Made by a program: the position numbers and the translations under genes. From the NCBI RefSeq assembly GCF_000504165.1, contig NZ_AYSE01000001.1, positions 434,001 through 498,000 on the forward strand: a stretch of 64,000 nucleotides of DNA, given 5' to 3'. Source of the DNA: Bacillus sp. FJAT-14578. Its GTDB lineage: Bacteria; Bacillota; Bacilli; Bacillales; Bacillaceae_H. Positions 9,921 to 19,878 of the stretch are shown here, piece after piece. How positions within the stretch are numbered: position 1 is the stretch's first letter; every line of letters begins with the position of its first letter. Under the pieces are notes generated by a model, which saw nothing but the letters and a program-made list of their open reading frames with translations, did not search any database and had not been told where the DNA came from.

Positions 9921-9929
9921 ATTGTAACA
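9921..9929 (-). promoter_or_regulatory. Possible extended -10 promoter for polC
   Basis: TGTTACAAT on the minus strand matches an extended -10 element (TG-n-TACAAT), 30 nt before the polC start. No good -35 is present because that position falls in the inverted repeat at 9930-9971. Weak evidence. Confidence 0.3.
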
Positions 9930-9971
9930 CAAATTCAAGGTACCCTAGGAAAACAGGGTACCTTGAATTTG
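9930..9971. repeat. 17-bp perfect inverted repeat between proS and polC
   Basis: CAAATTCAAGGTACCCT (9930-9946) and its exact complement (9955-9971) enclose an 8-nt loop. It lies 5 nt after the proS stop. On the minus strand no T-run follows the stem, so it is an imperfect terminator; on the plus strand TTGTTTTATTT follows, but no gene reads that way. It may limit proS-polC readthrough or protect the proS mRNA. Confidence 0.6.
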
Positions 9972-9976
9972 TTGTT

Positions 9977-11674
9977 TTATTTCAATAAGTGAGCTAATGT
10001 ATTCGGCAATTCATCAATAGATAATTCCATTGACTCCCCTGTGCTTCGTACTTTCAATTCGATAATCCCTTCAGCGGCACGTTTGCCGATTGTAACACGA
10101 ACCGGGATACCAATCAAATCAGAATCAGCAAATTTAACGCCCGGACGCTCTGCACGATCATCCATCAGCACTTCATAGCCTTTAGCCAACAACTCATTAT
10201 AAAGCTTTTCGCCAAGCTCTTTTTGTTCCTCATTTTTCATATTAACCGGAATTAAATGAACTTGATAAGGAGCTACGGCAGCCGGCCATACAAGACCATT
10301 TTCATCGTTAAATTGCTCCGCAACAGCTGCAACCGTACGAGAAACACCAATCCCGTAACAACCCATGATCATCGGCTGTGTACGGCCATTTTCATCTAAA
10401 TATGTCGCATTCATCGCTTCACTATATCTTGTGCCAAGTTTGAATACGTGACCGACTTCAATACCCTTGGCAAACTTTATTACACCTTGTCCATCTGGAG
10501 AAGGATCCCCTTCTTGAATAAATCGGATGTCGGTGTAAGCAGTTTGGAAGTCACGCTCAGGATTTACATTTTTAAAATGATATCCAGCTTCGTTAGCTCC
10601 TGAAACCGCATTGGTCATCGCCTGCACTGCGTTATCGGCAATGATTTCTACTTTCTCTGAAACAGAGATAGGACCTAAGAAGCCCACTTCGCAGCCCATT
10701 ATTTCTTTTGTTTCTTCTACGCTTGCCAGTTCAACAATTGATGCTTCAAAGTGGTTTTTCACTTTAATATCGTTCACTTCATGATCACCGCGAACAAGGA
10801 CTAAAACAAATCGATCATCTACTTTAAATAAAAGAGATTTAATGCATTTTGACGCTTCTACATGTAAAAAAGCAGATACTTCTTCAATTGATTTTTGTGT
10901 CGGTGTTTCTACTTTCTCCAATGCTTCAGCAGCTTCATTCTCTTTCTCATACACTGCTGTAACAGCTGCCATTTCAATGTTGGCTGCATATGAAGATGTA
11001 TCCGAATATGCAATCGTATCTTCTCCTATGTCTGAAAGCACCATAAATTCGTGTGTGTCCTTACCACCTATTGCTCCTGAATCAGCAATAACGGCACGGA
11101 AATTTAACCCGCAGCGTTCAAAAATGCGGCTGTACGCCTCATACATTTTGTTGTATGTGTCATCTAAGCTTTCTTTTGAAGCATGGAATGAATAAGCATC
11201 CTTCATGACAAACTCACGTCCGCGCAGCAATCCAAAACGAGGGCGCTTCTCATCACGGAATTTTGTTTGAATTTGATATAGATTTAACGGTAAGCGCTTA
11301 TAGGATTTCACTTCGTCCCGTACAAGGCTTGTAATGACTTCTTCATGCGTTGCTCCCAATGCGAATTCGCGATTATGGCGATCCTTCATTCGCATTAATT
11401 CTGGTCCATATGAATACCAGCGTCCTGACTCTTGCCATAATTCCGCTTGCTGTAATGCAGGCATTAACAATTCCACAGAGCCTGCTCGTTCCATTTCTTC
11501 TCTTACTATTTGTTCTACTTTACGAAGAACACGATAGCCAAGCGGCAGAAAGCTGTAAATACCGCTCGCATTTTGACGCATAAAACCGGCACGAAGCAAC
11601 AACTGGTGGCTTTTAATTTCAGCATCTGCTGGTACTTCACGCAATGTTGGAATTAGATTAGAACTTTGTCTCAT
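9977..11674 (-). CDS. proS: Prolyl-tRNA synthetase, bacterial long form
   Basis: ProRS charges tRNA-Pro with proline. The 565-residue length is the normal bacterial (prokaryote-type) class II enzyme with an editing insertion. Class II motif 1 is around [18 protein letters not shown], motif 2 around [21 protein letters not shown] (about 138-158), and motif 3 is [15 protein letters not shown] (about 430). Between motifs 2 and 3 lies the INS editing domain (about 230-385), expected to remove Ala-tRNA-Pro. The C-terminal anticodon-binding domain holds [23 protein letters not shown]. No T-box leader was recognised in the 190-nt upstream gap. Confidence 0.97.
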   Translation of the reverse strand: MRQSSNLIPTLREVPADAEIKSHQLLLRAGFMRQNASGIYSFLPLGYRVLRKVEQIVREEMERAGSVELLMPALQQAELWQESGRWYSYGPELMRMKDRHNREFALGATHEEVITSLVRDEVKSYKRLPLNLYQIQTKFRDEKRPRFGLLRGREFVMKDAYSFHASKESLDDTYNKMYEAYSRIFERCGLNFRAVIADSGAIGGKDTHEFMVLSDIGEDTIAYSDTSSYAANIEMAAVTAVYEKENEAAEALEKVETPTQKSIEEVSAFLHVEASKCIKSLLFKVDDRFVLVLVRGDHEVNDIKVKNHFEASIVELASVEETKEIMGCEVGFLGPISVSEKVEIIADNAVQAMTNAVSGANEAGYHFKNVNPERDFQTAYTDIRFIQEGDPSPDGQGVIKFAKGIEVGHVFKLGTRYSEAMNATYLDENGRTQPMIMGCYGIGVSRTVAAVAEQFNDENGLVWPAAVAPYQVHLIPVNMKNEEQKELGEKLYNELLAKGYEVLMDDRAERPGVKFADSDLIGIPVRVTIGKRAAEGIIELKVRSTGESMELSIDELPNTLAHLLK

Positions 11675-11863
11675 TTATGTGCACCTCTTCAACTCTCCAA
11701 AAGTCTCTCTATCACACTGTTTTATCAGTTAACAGATTTATTTTCATTTTGAATGATACGTCAAAAAAAGCAAGCCTTTTTATTTGGAAAACTCGTCTAA
11801 TGAATGATCCGGAGTTTTTCTTCTAACTTTGTATATAAACAACGATTCATTTAAACGAACTTC

Positions 11864-13123
11864 TTATAAAAAGAAGCGTTGGATATCATTCCACGTGACG
11901 ACAAGCATCAATAGCATTAATAAAGCGAAACCGATAAAATGAACCATACCTTCTTTTTGACGATCAATCGGTTTGCCGCGAACTGCTTCAACCGCAAAAA
12001 ACATTAAACGTCCGCCATCAAGTGCTGGAATCGGTAATAGGTTCACGATTCCTAAATTAATGCTTAAGACGGCTGCCCATTTCATTAAATAGTAAATTCC
12101 CGATTGGGCTACCTGTTCGGTTGAAACATAAATGCCTACAGGACCAGACAGCATATCTATGGAGAATTGTCCGGTAATTAACTTTCCTAAGCCTACAACA
12201 ATCTCTTTCGACCACATGTAGGTTTCAAACGCTCCATTTTTCACCGACCCGAAAAACGACTTTTCCATTGGAGGATAAACACCAATCAGCCCGATCGTCT
12301 GATCTCCTACTTTTCTTTCTTCAGGAGTCACAGGAATATCAAACGTCTCATTATTTCGCATGATGGTAAACGTTAATTCTTCATTTGGATGCATTTGAAT
12401 CGTTTCTACGACGGCTTTCCACGAACGAATGGATTCTCCGTCGATTGCCTGTACGATATCACCTTGCTTCAGACCTGCCTCAATGGCCGATCCATCTTTT
12501 GTCAACTCGCCGATGACTGGTTTATCTACCGTATACCCTTGCATTAAACCGATTGCCAAAAAGATAAAAAATGCAAGGACAAAATTCATAAGAGGCCCTG
12601 CAAAAATGGCCATTGTACGCTGCCCCAATGTTTTAGAAGCAAATTGACGCTCATAAGGAGCGATTTGCGATTCTTCGCCATCAATAATGAAGAAAGACTC
12701 TCCACTTACCTCAAAACGCTGCAAACGCTCATCCTCATCCGATTCATAACCTGAAATAGACATTCGATGCTCTAAATCTGCATGTTCGACTTCAATTATT
12801 TTCGCTTGCGGGTACTGTTCTTTTCGATTAATGATAATTTTATTTACTTGTCCTTCATCATTAAACAAGAGTCCTACCATCTGTCCCGGCTTTACATCTA
12901 TCATCTCCGGGTCTTCGCCCGCCATTCGGACAAATCCGCCAAGCGGTAAAAGCCGAATGGTGTATACCGTTTCGTTTTTACGGAACGAGAAGATTTTCGG
13001 TCCAAACCCGATGGCAAACTCGCGACATAAAATACCGGCTCGTTTAGCGAATACTAAATGCCCTAGTTCATGGAAAAATACGAGAGCACCAAAGATGACG
13101 ATAAAAGCAATCACTGTGTTCAA
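11864..13123 (-). CDS. rasP: Site-2 intramembrane protease RasP (RseP family)
   Basis: RasP cleaves membrane-bound anti-sigma factors such as RsiW, and other peptides, within the membrane. The 419-residue protein has the zinc site HELGH at residues 18-22 in the first transmembrane helix. A PDZ domain follows (about 185-270; GDIVQAIDGESI), and the second active-site motif LLPIPALDGGR near residue 367 supplies the third metal ligand Asp. A further C-terminal membrane segment (VHFIGFALLMLLMLVV) is present. It follows dxr by 6 nt in the uppS-cdsA-dxr-rasP-proS cluster. Confidence 0.95.
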   Translation of the reverse strand: MNTVIAFIVIFGALVFFHELGHLVFAKRAGILCREFAIGFGPKIFSFRKNETVYTIRLLPLGGFVRMAGEDPEMIDVKPGQMVGLLFNDEGQVNKIIINRKEQYPQAKIIEVEHADLEHRMSISGYESDEDERLQRFEVSGESFFIIDGEESQIAPYERQFASKTLGQRTMAIFAGPLMNFVLAFFIFLAIGLMQGYTVDKPVIGELTKDGSAIEAGLKQGDIVQAIDGESIRSWKAVVETIQMHPNEELTFTIMRNNETFDIPVTPEERKVGDQTIGLIGVYPPMEKSFFGSVKNGAFETYMWSKEIVVGLGKLITGQFSIDMLSGPVGIYVSTEQVAQSGIYYLMKWAAVLSINLGIVNLLPIPALDGGRLMFFAVEAVRGKPIDRQKEGMVHFIGFALLMLLMLVVTWNDIQRFFL

Positions 13124-13129
13124 CGGGCG

Positions 13130-14284
13130 TTACCCCCTTTTTGAGATTAGAGATTTCACAAAATCTCTTGTCTTTGAATCTACCTCTTTAATCGTATCTA
13201 AGCAAGGATTTTGAATAATTGTATGTGCTTCCATCGCCCGCTGCAATACATCTTCTATCTGTAAGAAAGTCAATTTCCCGTTTAGAAACGCAGCCACCGC
13301 TTCTTCATTAGCCGCATTTAGGACGGTCGGCATTGTTCCACCTTGTTTTCCCGCTTCAAAAGCAAATGCTAAGCAGCGAAAACGATCAAAATCCATTTTG
13401 GTAAAATGCAGTGTTCCCATTTCCCATAAGTTTAACCGTTTGGTATGGGGAAGCATGATGCGGTCTGGATATGTAAGCGCATATTGAATGGGTACTCTCA
13501 TATCAGGAGTACCGAGCTGGGCGATAACGCTCGTATCTTGAAACTCTACCATGGAATGAATGATGCTTTCCTTATGTAATACCACATCGATTTTCTCATA
13601 AGGCATGTTAAATAGCCAATGGGCTTCAATCACTTCCAACCCTTTATTCATCATCGTAGCCGAATCAATCGTAATTTTTGCTCCCATTGACCAGTTCGGA
13701 TGATTTAAGGCCTGAGAAACGGTTACCCCTTCCAGTTCTTCCCTTCTCTTATCCCGAAAACTTCCCCCGGAGGCGGTTAAAATAAGACGTTCGATCGTTT
13801 GCTCTTTTTCTCCTTGCAAACATTGATAAATAGCCGAGTGCTCGCTATCGACAGGCAAAATGGAAACACCGTGTTTAGCCGCTTCTTCCATGACGATATG
13901 CCCCGCAGTAACAAGCGTTTCCTTATTCGCCAAAGCGATCGTTTTTCCAAGCCGAATCGCTTCAAGAGTCGGAATTAATCCTACACTTCCAACAACCGCA
14001 GTCACGACTACTTCTGCATCAGGATGAACAGCCGATTCAATAAGTCCTTCTTCGCCATATACAAAACTAATATGGTCAAACTCTAACTTTAATGCATCCC
14101 GATCATCTTTTTTTAAAACCGACACCATTTTAGGGGAGAATTCCCGAATAATCTTTTTAGCTTCTTCGATGTTTCGACCGACCGACATGGATACAAGCCG
14201 AAATCGTTCAGGATGCAGACGGATGACGTCCAGCGTTTGCTGGCCAATCGAACCTGTTGCACCCAATAATGCGATATGTTTCAA
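13130..14284 (-). CDS. dxr: 1-deoxy-D-xylulose 5-phosphate reductoisomerase
   Basis: Dxr makes 2-C-methyl-D-erythritol 4-phosphate, the committed step of the MEP isoprenoid pathway. The NADPH-binding Rossmann motif is at the N-terminus ([16 protein letters not shown]). NKETLVTAG lies at about 120-129 and the metal/substrate region at about 149-153 (PVDSE). The substrate loop is [28 protein letters not shown], whose latter part is a family signature. Length 384 is normal. It stands between cdsA and rasP, and two genes upstream is uppS, which uses the isoprenoid units the pathway supplies. Confidence 0.97.
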   Translation of the reverse strand: MKHIALLGATGSIGQQTLDVIRLHPERFRLVSMSVGRNIEEAKKIIREFSPKMVSVLKKDDRDALKLEFDHISFVYGEEGLIESAVHPDAEVVVTAVVGSVGLIPTLEAIRLGKTIALANKETLVTAGHIVMEEAAKHGVSILPVDSEHSAIYQCLQGEKEQTIERLILTASGGSFRDKRREELEGVTVSQALNHPNWSMGAKITIDSATMMNKGLEVIEAHWLFNMPYEKIDVVLHKESIIHSMVEFQDTSVIAQLGTPDMRVPIQYALTYPDRIMLPHTKRLNLWEMGTLHFTKMDFDRFRCLAFAFEAGKQGGTMPTVLNAANEEAVAAFLNGKLTFLQIEDVLQRAMEAHTIIQNPCLDTIKEVDSKTRDFVKSLISKRG

Positions 14285-14316
14285 TCTCTTTCACTCCCAT
14301 TACCATTCAACGAGCA

Positions 14317-15105
14317 TTACAACATCGTTAAGAAATGTAAAATCGGCCATACAAATAATAAACTGTCAAAACGATCCAAAATCCCGCCATGTCCAGGCAA
14401 AATGTTCCCTGAATCTTTGACACCGTAATGGCGTTTAAAAGCCGATTCGACTAAATCTCCGACTTGTCCAAATACGGATAAAACAACTGCTACAATGAGC
14501 AGCTTTACAATGGAGTCTTCCACAGGGGCGATGACCTGAAAAATAACGGCCACTACAATGGCACATACTACACCGCCAACGGAGCCCTCTACTGTTTTAT
14601 TGGGACTAATTTCCGGCCAAAGCTTATTTTTCCCTATTGCCCGTCCGATAAAATACGCTCCTGAATCTGTTGCCCATATAATAAACAAAGCAAAAAACAC
14701 ATATGCTAAACCATTTTCACGTATTTCGATGAAATAGTAAAAACCCATTCCCACGTAAATGGTGGCTAACATCACAAATGCCGCATCGTCAAACGTAAAC
14801 TTATTTTTAATCAGTACTGTATATGTTAACAGCAGTAGAACAGCGAACAAAGCAATTTCCACTTTATAATTACTGAACATCGTCAACATAGAATCTGATC
14901 TTCTGGGAATCAAAAATACCCATAAAAGCAAAATGCTTAGAAAACTCGGAATTGAAAACAATTCAATTTTCTTCATTTTTAACAGTTCGAGTACCCCTAT
15001 AGTACCAAGGAGATATACGAGTAAATTAAACGGTACACCACCGTAAAAAACGATTGGTAAAAATACGGCTGCCGCTATGACAGCTGTGATAATTCGTTGT
15101 TTCAT
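14317..15105 (-). CDS. cdsA: Phosphatidate cytidylyltransferase (CDP-diglyceride synthase)
   Basis: CdsA forms CDP-diacylglycerol from phosphatidic acid and CTP, the branch point of phospholipid synthesis. The 262 residues contain about seven or eight hydrophobic segments. The family signature sits in the C-terminal part: IIWATDSGAYFIGRAIG and SPNKTVEGSVGG, then GDLVESAFKRHYGVKDSG and LPGHGGILDRFDS, which carry the metal-binding acidic residues. It starts with ATG at 15105. Normally it follows uppS closely; here 350 nt separate them. Confidence 0.95.
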   Translation of the reverse strand: MKQRIITAVIAAAVFLPIVFYGGVPFNLLVYLLGTIGVLELLKMKKIELFSIPSFLSILLLWVFLIPRRSDSMLTMFSNYKVEIALFAVLLLLTYTVLIKNKFTFDDAAFVMLATIYVGMGFYYFIEIRENGLAYVFFALFIIWATDSGAYFIGRAIGKNKLWPEISPNKTVEGSVGGVVCAIVVAVIFQVIAPVEDSIVKLLIVAVVLSVFGQVGDLVESAFKRHYGVKDSGNILPGHGGILDRFDSLLFVWPILHFLTML

Positions 15106-15455
15106 CTTCTGCTCAACATCCTTTTACTCCGCTCTAAATCCGGTACCCGCTGTTTTCATTACGGATAACCGCTCATTAGAAACCGATTGGCTCCACTAGT
15201 CATCAATGAACCGATTGGCTTACTGATTGAAGTGTTCCTTTCTTTGACTTCAACGGGCGGCAACCCCGGCTTTCCACTGATAGAGCAACCACCCGATAAG
15301 GTCAACTAACCATTACATTCAGAAATAAGGCTATTTAACGGAACGTCCTGTTGAATATGCCTTTCTAGTAAATACTGTACGTCGAAAGACTGCTTCGCAA
15401 CATCAATCGCATCGCCGCGCCTGGGCATCGAATAACCTTCGTGATGAAAGTTTCC
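15106..15455 (-). other. 350-nt gap between uppS and cdsA with imperfect direct repeats
   Basis: Related genomes usually have little space here. The gap holds a 12-bp exact direct repeat, AACCGATTGGCT, at 15181-15192 and 15209-15220, embedded in a roughly 20-bp imperfect repeat. A possible 40-codon frame lies at 15306-15428. CGATTGGCT also occurs in the palindromic repeat at 16343-16351, so this may be a decayed copy of a dispersed element. No clear promoter or terminator was seen. Confidence 0.4.
15306..15428 (-). CDS. Possible 40-residue small ORF downstream of uppS
   Basis: An ATG at 15428 opens 40 codons (MPRRGDAIDV... to SLISECNG) ending TAG at 15306, 27 nt after the uppS stop. Only a weak AAGG precedes the start. 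I recognise no family. It may be chance or a decayed remnant. Listed because the gap is otherwise unexplained. Confidence 0.15.
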   Translation of the reverse strand: MPRRGDAIDVAKQSFDVQYLLERHIQQDVPLNSLISECNG

Positions 15456-16238
15456 TTATACACCGCCGAATCGACGGCCCCTGTGCTGGAAATCTTCTAT
15501 GGCTTCCACAAAATCTTCTTGGGTAAAATCCGGCCATAACGTATCAGTAAACCAAAACTCCGTGTAGGCCAGCTGCCAAAGCATAAAATTGCTCAATCTC
15601 AATTCGCCGCTTGTGCGAATTAAAAGGTCCGGATCCGGCAGCTCTTTGCTCATCAGATAAGAAGAAATCACTTCTTCATTAATATCCTCGAGCTCGAGTT
15701 GGTTTTGCTTATAATCAGCTGCCAAACGCTTAATGCCTTCCATCATTTCGGCACGACTTCCGTAATTCAAAGCAAAATTTAAGATCAAACCAGTATTATG
15801 CTTTGTTTCATTCATCGCTTTCTCTACTGCACGAAGTGTATGAGGAGGCAAATCCTCCTTGTGTCCCATGATGCGTACCTGAACATTTTCTTCAATGAGC
15901 TCAGGTAAAAATGTTCCTAAAAACTCCTCAGGCAGTTTCATCAAAAATTCAACCTCAATTTTGGGCCTCTTCCAGTTTTCGGTAGAAAAAGCGTATAACG
16001 TTAACACTTTTACCCCAAGCTCGTTAGCCGCTTTTGTAATTGTACGAACAACTTTCATTCCTTCGTGATGTCCTACCATCCGCGGCAAGGAACGTTTTTG
16101 GGCCCAGCGTCCATTGCCATCCATAATAATAGCAATATGCTGTGGAACTTCATACTTAAGCAATTCGTTCTTTCTGTCGCTTAAAGTCCTCTCACCTGTT
16201 TGTTGCTCTTTTTTCCAGCGTTGAAATTTTTTTAGCAT
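15456..16238 (-). CDS. uppS: Undecaprenyl pyrophosphate synthase (cis-prenyltransferase)
   Basis: UppS condenses isopentenyl diphosphate units onto farnesyl diphosphate to make the C55 lipid carrier for peptidoglycan and teichoic acids. The catalytic Asp is in IIMDGNGRWAQKR (about residue 39) and the substrate region in GHHEGMKVV. Conserved ALNYGSRAE and the C-terminal DLLIRTSGELRLSNFMLWQLAYTEF (Arg-Thr-Ser-Gly and Glu metal site) are all present. Length 260 is usual. The ATG at 16238 has GGGGGACC upstream. It stands downstream of a terminator and a repeat element, so it probably has its own promoter, which I could not define. Confidence 0.96.
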   Translation of the reverse strand: MLKKFQRWKKEQQTGERTLSDRKNELLKYEVPQHIAIIMDGNGRWAQKRSLPRMVGHHEGMKVVRTITKAANELGVKVLTLYAFSTENWKRPKIEVEFLMKLPEEFLGTFLPELIEENVQVRIMGHKEDLPPHTLRAVEKAMNETKHNTGLILNFALNYGSRAEMMEGIKRLAADYKQNQLELEDINEEVISSYLMSKELPDPDLLIRTSGELRLSNFMLWQLAYTEFWFTDTLWPDFTQEDFVEAIEDFQHRGRRFGGV

Positions 16239-16521
16239 CTAAAGGTCCCCCGTTATGCAACTATCGTAAATCAAGAAAAGCGCAAGTACCCCCCCAGACA
16301 AGCATAGGACGAGCGCTTCTGAAGGCGCCTTTTGCCTTCAGAAGCGATTGGCTAGACCCGAGAGCCGACGATGCCTGCATTCTGACACCAAGCTCGTCGA
16401 AAAAAGATATACTTTCTTATCTTACAGAAAAGATTTCCCCGAAATAAGGAACATACTAACGAAGACATTCTCGCAAGCCGCCGCTTTCTTAGTCTTTTTT
16501 CTCTTCTTTACATTATTAACA
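16239..16521. repeat. Gap between frr and uppS with a palindromic repeat element
   Basis: The core is a perfect 13-bp stem, CGCTTCTGAAGGC at 16314-16326 with its complement at 16334-16346 and a 7-nt loop. It is flanked by GC-rich sequence (about 16275-16390) that looks unlike the AT-rich neighbouring gaps. A 19-nt part, CTTTTGCCTTCAGAAGCGA (16329-16347), recurs exactly at 47852-47870 before the fla/che operon. Two copies in unrelated gaps indicate a dispersed intergenic repeat. No gene is seen in the gap. Confidence 0.6.
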
Positions 16522-16554
16522 AAAAAACCCCCTGTAAACAATAGAGGGTCTTTT
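16522..16554 (-). terminator. Intrinsic terminator after frr
   Basis: On the minus strand AAAAGACCCTCT pairs with AGGGGGTTTTTT with two mismatches, and the T-run (TTTTTTT) continues past the stem. It lies 26 nt after the frr stop and would end the rpsB-tsf-pyrH-frr transcription unit. Confidence 0.75.
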
Positions 16555-16579
16555 ACATCATATTTTACAGTGAAAACAA

Positions 16580-17137
16580 TCAAACTTCCATGATTTCTTT
16601 TTCTTTATCTTTTGTAATGCTGTCAATTTTCACAATATGCTCATCTGTCAGCTTTTGCACATCTTCACTGTAACCTTTAAGATCGTCTTCCGTAATTTCA
16701 CCGTTCTTTTCAAGTTTTTTAAGGTCATCGTTTGCATCACGGCGAATGTTACGAACTGCGACTTTCGCATCTTCAGAGTATTTTTTCACTAACTTTACAA
16801 GCTCGCGGCGACGCTCTTCTGTCAAAGCCGGAATTGCGATGCGAATTACTGTACCGTCATTTGTTGGGTTTAAACCTAAATCAGATTTTAAAATCGCTTT
16901 TTCCACTTCGCTTACTTGAGATTTATCATAAGGTTGAATCACCAATAAACGGGCTTCCGGCACACTAACAGATGCCAATTGGTTAATTGGAGTTGGAGCG
17001 CCATAATAATCAACTGTTATCTTGTCAAGTAAAGACGCACTTGCACGCCCTGCACGTACTGATGCCAATTCGCGAGTATATGCTTGGATGGCTTTATCCA
17101 TTTTTTCCTTTGTGCTTTGTAATACTTGCTTTGCCAT
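16580..17137 (-). CDS. frr: Ribosome recycling factor
   Basis: RRF, with EF-G, splits the post-termination ribosome. The 185 residues show the family signature: the N-terminal three-helix-bundle strand ([24 protein letters not shown]), [23 protein letters not shown] and the C-terminal [31 protein letters not shown]. Start and length agree with the family. The gene begins 2 nt after pyrH, so the two are probably translationally coupled. Confidence 0.97.
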   Translation of the reverse strand: MAKQVLQSTKEKMDKAIQAYTRELASVRAGRASASLLDKITVDYYGAPTPINQLASVSVPEARLLVIQPYDKSQVSEVEKAILKSDLGLNPTNDGTVIRIAIPALTEERRRELVKLVKKYSEDAKVAVRNIRRDANDDLKKLEKNGEITEDDLKGYSEDVQKLTDEHIVKIDSITKDKEKEIMEV

Positions 17138-17139
17138 GA

Positions 17140-17862
17140 TTATTTCCCCCTTACAATCGTTCCGATATTTTCGCCTAAAACAGCGCGTTTAATGTTTCCT
17201 TCTTCCATAATAGAGAAGACAATTAAAGGAATATTGTTATCCATACATAATGAAGAAGCGGTAGAATCCATAACGGCCAATCCTTCTTTTAATACGTCAA
17301 TGTAGGATAACGTATCGTATTTCACTGCATCCGGCACTTTAGCCGGATCCGCGTTATAAACACCATCAACGTTATTTTTTGCCATTAAAATAACATCTGC
17401 TTCGATTTCAGCTGCACGAAGTGCTGCTGTTGTATCGGTTGAGAAATATGGATTTCCTGTTCCAGCTGCAAAGATCACTACGCGTTTTTTCTCCAAATGA
17501 CGGATTGCTTTACGTCTTATGTACGGTTCTGCTACTTGGCGCATCTCAATCGATGTTTGCACACGGGATTCGACCCCGAAATTCTCTAAGCTGTCTTGAA
17601 GCGCTAATGAATTCATGACAGTCGCCAACATTCCCATATAATCTGCTGTGGCACGGTCCATACCCATTTCACTGCCGATTTTACCACGCCAAATATTGCC
17701 GCCGCCTACAACAACCGCCACTTCAACACCAAGCTCTTGGATTTCCTTCACTTGTCCTGCGATTGATTTAATAACTTCCGGATTGATTCCAAATCCTTGT
17801 GTTCCTGCCAGCGCTTCTCCGCTTAGCTTTAAAACGATTCGTTGATATTTAGCATTACTCAT
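17140..17862 (-). CDS. pyrH: UMP kinase
   Basis: PyrH phosphorylates UMP to UDP and is allosterically controlled by UTP and GTP in bacteria. The 240-residue amino-acid-kinase-fold protein has the N-terminal [13 protein letters not shown], the [11 protein letters not shown] glycine loop (about 51-61), the [18 protein letters not shown] region and [21 protein letters not shown] for nucleotide binding. It follows a terminator hairpin after tsf, so it may have its own promoter or depend on readthrough. The ATG has GGAGG upstream. Confidence 0.97.
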   Translation of the reverse strand: MSNAKYQRIVLKLSGEALAGTQGFGINPEVIKSIAGQVKEIQELGVEVAVVVGGGNIWRGKIGSEMGMDRATADYMGMLATVMNSLALQDSLENFGVESRVQTSIEMRQVAEPYIRRKAIRHLEKKRVVIFAAGTGNPYFSTDTTAALRAAEIEADVILMAKNNVDGVYNADPAKVPDAVKYDTLSYIDVLKEGLAVMDSTASSLCMDNNIPLIVFSIMEEGNIKRAVLGENIGTIVRGK

Positions 17863-17903
17863 GAATAAACCTCCATCGTCATGAATGCAAAACGCATTTT
17901 TTC

Positions 17904-17945
17904 AAAAACAGGGAACACATGGTCAAACATTGTGTTCCCTGTTTT
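17904..17945 (-). terminator. Intrinsic terminator between tsf and pyrH
   Basis: A perfect 15-bp stem (AAAACAGGGAACACA and complement) with an 11-nt loop, ending in TTTTT on the minus strand. It lies about 110 nt after the tsf stop and 42 nt before pyrH. Confidence 0.8.
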
Positions 17946-18056
17946 ATTAAACTATTTCAGAGGGTGTTTAGAAAGTCCGCTAAAAATAACTGACCTGTCT
18001 CCTATCATCGACTTGTCCGGTTCTTTTTATGCTCCTTTTTGAACACACTTTTAGTT

Positions 18057-18938
18057 TTATTTTTTAACTTGGCTCATTACTTCTTCAGCAAAGTTGTCTT
18101 GACGTTTCTCAATACCTTCGCCTACTGCGTAACGAATGAAAGTTTTAACAGTTGCACCTTTAGACTCAACGAATTGACGAACCTTTTGATCTGGGTTTTT
18201 AACGAAAGATTGGTCTAATAAGCAAATGTCTTCGAAGTATTTGCTTAAGCGGCCTTCCACCATTTTCGCAACGATGTTTTCAGGTTTGCCTTCGTTAAGA
18301 GCTTGTTGAGTTAACACTTCACGCTCACGCTCAGTTTCTTCAGCAGAAACTTGGTCACGAGAAACGTATTTTGGATTGATTGCTGCGATATGCATAGATA
18401 CATCTTTAGCAGCTGCTTCATCAGTTGTGCCTTCTAAAACAGTTAACACTGCGATACGGCCGCCCATGTGTAAGTAAGCGCCAAATGCATCAGCATCTGT
18501 TTTTGATACAACTTCAAAGCGGCGAAGAGATAATTTCTCCCCGATTTTCGCGATAGCGTTGTTAATATGCTCTTCAACAGTAGCACCACTGTCCATTTTT
18601 TGTTGTAACGCTTCTTCAACTGTAGCAGGTTTATGAGCTAAAAGGTGTGCACCTAATTCTTTTGTTAATTGAATAAAACCTTCGTTTTTCGCAACGAAAT
18701 CTGTTTCAGAGTTTACTTCTAAGATAACAGCGTCGTTACCAGAAACTTCGATAACAGCTAAACCTTCGGCAGCAATACGATCAGCCTTTTTAGCTGCTTT
18801 TGCGATTCCTTTTTCACGAAGAAAGTCGATTGCTTTTTCCATGTCACCGTTAGTTTCAGTTAACGCTTTTTTGCAATCCATCATCCCAGCGCCAGTTTTT
18901 TCACGTAATTCTTTTACCATTTGTGCAGTAATTGCCAT
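18057..18938 (-). CDS. tsf: Elongation factor Ts
   Basis: EF-Ts exchanges GDP for GTP on EF-Tu. The start chosen is the ATG at 18938 ([18 protein letters not shown]), which has AAGGAGGAAG upstream and matches the family start; the open frame extends 16 codons further without support. The UBA-like N-terminal domain carries [12 protein letters not shown] and the core carries the contact motif SETDFVAKN (about residue 80). Length 293 is usual for Bacilli. It follows rpsB, with an intrinsic terminator in the gap that is likely partial. Confidence 0.97.
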   Translation of the reverse strand: MAITAQMVKELREKTGAGMMDCKKALTETNGDMEKAIDFLREKGIAKAAKKADRIAAEGLAVIEVSGNDAVILEVNSETDFVAKNEGFIQLTKELGAHLLAHKPATVEEALQQKMDSGATVEEHINNAIAKIGEKLSLRRFEVVSKTDADAFGAYLHMGGRIAVLTVLEGTTDEAAAKDVSMHIAAINPKYVSRDQVSAEETEREREVLTQQALNEGKPENIVAKMVEGRLSKYFEDICLLDQSFVKNPDQKVRQFVESKGATVKTFIRYAVGEGIEKRQDNFAEEVMSQVKK

Positions 18939-18990
18939 TTTTTCTTCCTCCTTAGTGGAATATGTATATAAAAAGTGGTGAACCATTCTT

Positions 18991-19030
18991 AAAAAAAGGT
19001 GATAAAAGGCTATCCCCTCTTATCACCTTT
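18991..19030 (-). terminator. Terminator or attenuator between rpsB and tsf
   Basis: An 11-bp stem (AAAGGTGATAA/TTATCACCTTT) with a 14-nt loop is followed by a T7 run on the minus strand. It starts 7 nt after the rpsB stop. It probably lowers tsf expression relative to rpsB rather than ending the transcript fully. Confidence 0.75.
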
Positions 19031-19036
19031 CAATCA

Positions 19037-19759
19037 TTAAGCAGTAGTTGTTTCAGTTTCAACTGCAGCTGTTTCTTCACCTTGTTTTGCTTCTAAAATC
19101 GCATCAGCAATTTTACCAGTTAAAAGTTTAACAGCACGGATTGCATCATCGTTTGCAGGGATAACGTAGTCGATTTCATCCGGATCACAGTTTGTATCAA
19201 CGATACCTACGATAGGAATGTGTAATTTTTTCGCTTCAGCCACTGCAATACGCTCTTTGCGAGGGTCGATGATGAATAATGCATCTGGAAGTTGTTTCAT
19301 ATCTTTAATACCGCCTAAGAACTTCTCAAGACGCTCTAATTCTTTTTTAAGTTGGATAACTTCTTTCTTCGGTAATACTTCAAACGTTCCGTCTTCTTGC
19401 ATTTTTTCAATGTCTTTTAGACGTTTGATACGTTTTTGGATTGTTTCGAAGTTTGTTAATGTACCACCCAACCAACGTTGGTTTACGAAGTACATGCCTG
19501 AACGCTCAGCTTCTTCTTTCACAGAATCTTGAGCTTGTTTTTTTGTACCAACAAAAAGCATTGTACCGCCGTTAGCAGCAAGCTCTTTTACAAAGCTGTA
19601 TGCTTCTTCTACTTTTTTCACAGTTTTTTGAAGGTCGATGATATAGATACCGTTACGCTCTGTGAAAATGTACTTCTTCATTTTTGGGTTCCAACGGCGT
19701 GTTTGGTGACCGAAGTGAACACCTGCTTCAAGCAATTGTTTCATTGAAATTACTGACAT
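19037..19759 (-). CDS. rpsB: 30S ribosomal protein S2
   Basis: S2 binds the 30S head-body junction and joins late in assembly. The 240-residue sequence has the family start [26 protein letters not shown], the [35 protein letters not shown] signature region and a central coiled coil (about 100-155). The acidic C-terminal tail ([13 protein letters not shown]) is usual. It heads the rpsB-tsf unit, with a clear promoter 120-150 nt upstream and a leader of about 110 nt. Confidence 0.98.
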   Translation of the reverse strand: MSVISMKQLLEAGVHFGHQTRRWNPKMKKYIFTERNGIYIIDLQKTVKKVEEAYSFVKELAANGGTMLFVGTKKQAQDSVKEEAERSGMYFVNQRWLGGTLTNFETIQKRIKRLKDIEKMQEDGTFEVLPKKEVIQLKKELERLEKFLGGIKDMKQLPDALFIIDPRKERIAVAEAKKLHIPIVGIVDTNCDPDEIDYVIPANDDAIRAVKLLTGKIADAILEAKQGEETAAVETETTTA

Positions 19760-19871
19760 GATTTTTCCTCCTAAAATGGTTTTTATTATCCTCCGCTCAT
19801 ATCATTTTCAGGCAAGACTGCAAGCAATGGCAGCACCGTTGTCTGAATCCATGAACGTGTGTATTAACACC
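19760..19871 (-). promoter_or_regulatory. rpsB 5' leader
   Basis: About 110 nt between the predicted start of transcription and the rpsB ATG. S2 autoregulation through an mRNA leader is known in bacteria, but I could not fold this one into a named motif. It ends with AGGAGG before the ATG. Confidence 0.3.
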
Positions 19872-19878
19872 ATGAACA

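Noticed and set aside
11675..11863. T-box leader or promoter before proS
   Set aside because: The gap is short and lacks a specifier-loop or T-box sequence; a TTGACG is present but its -10 is poor.
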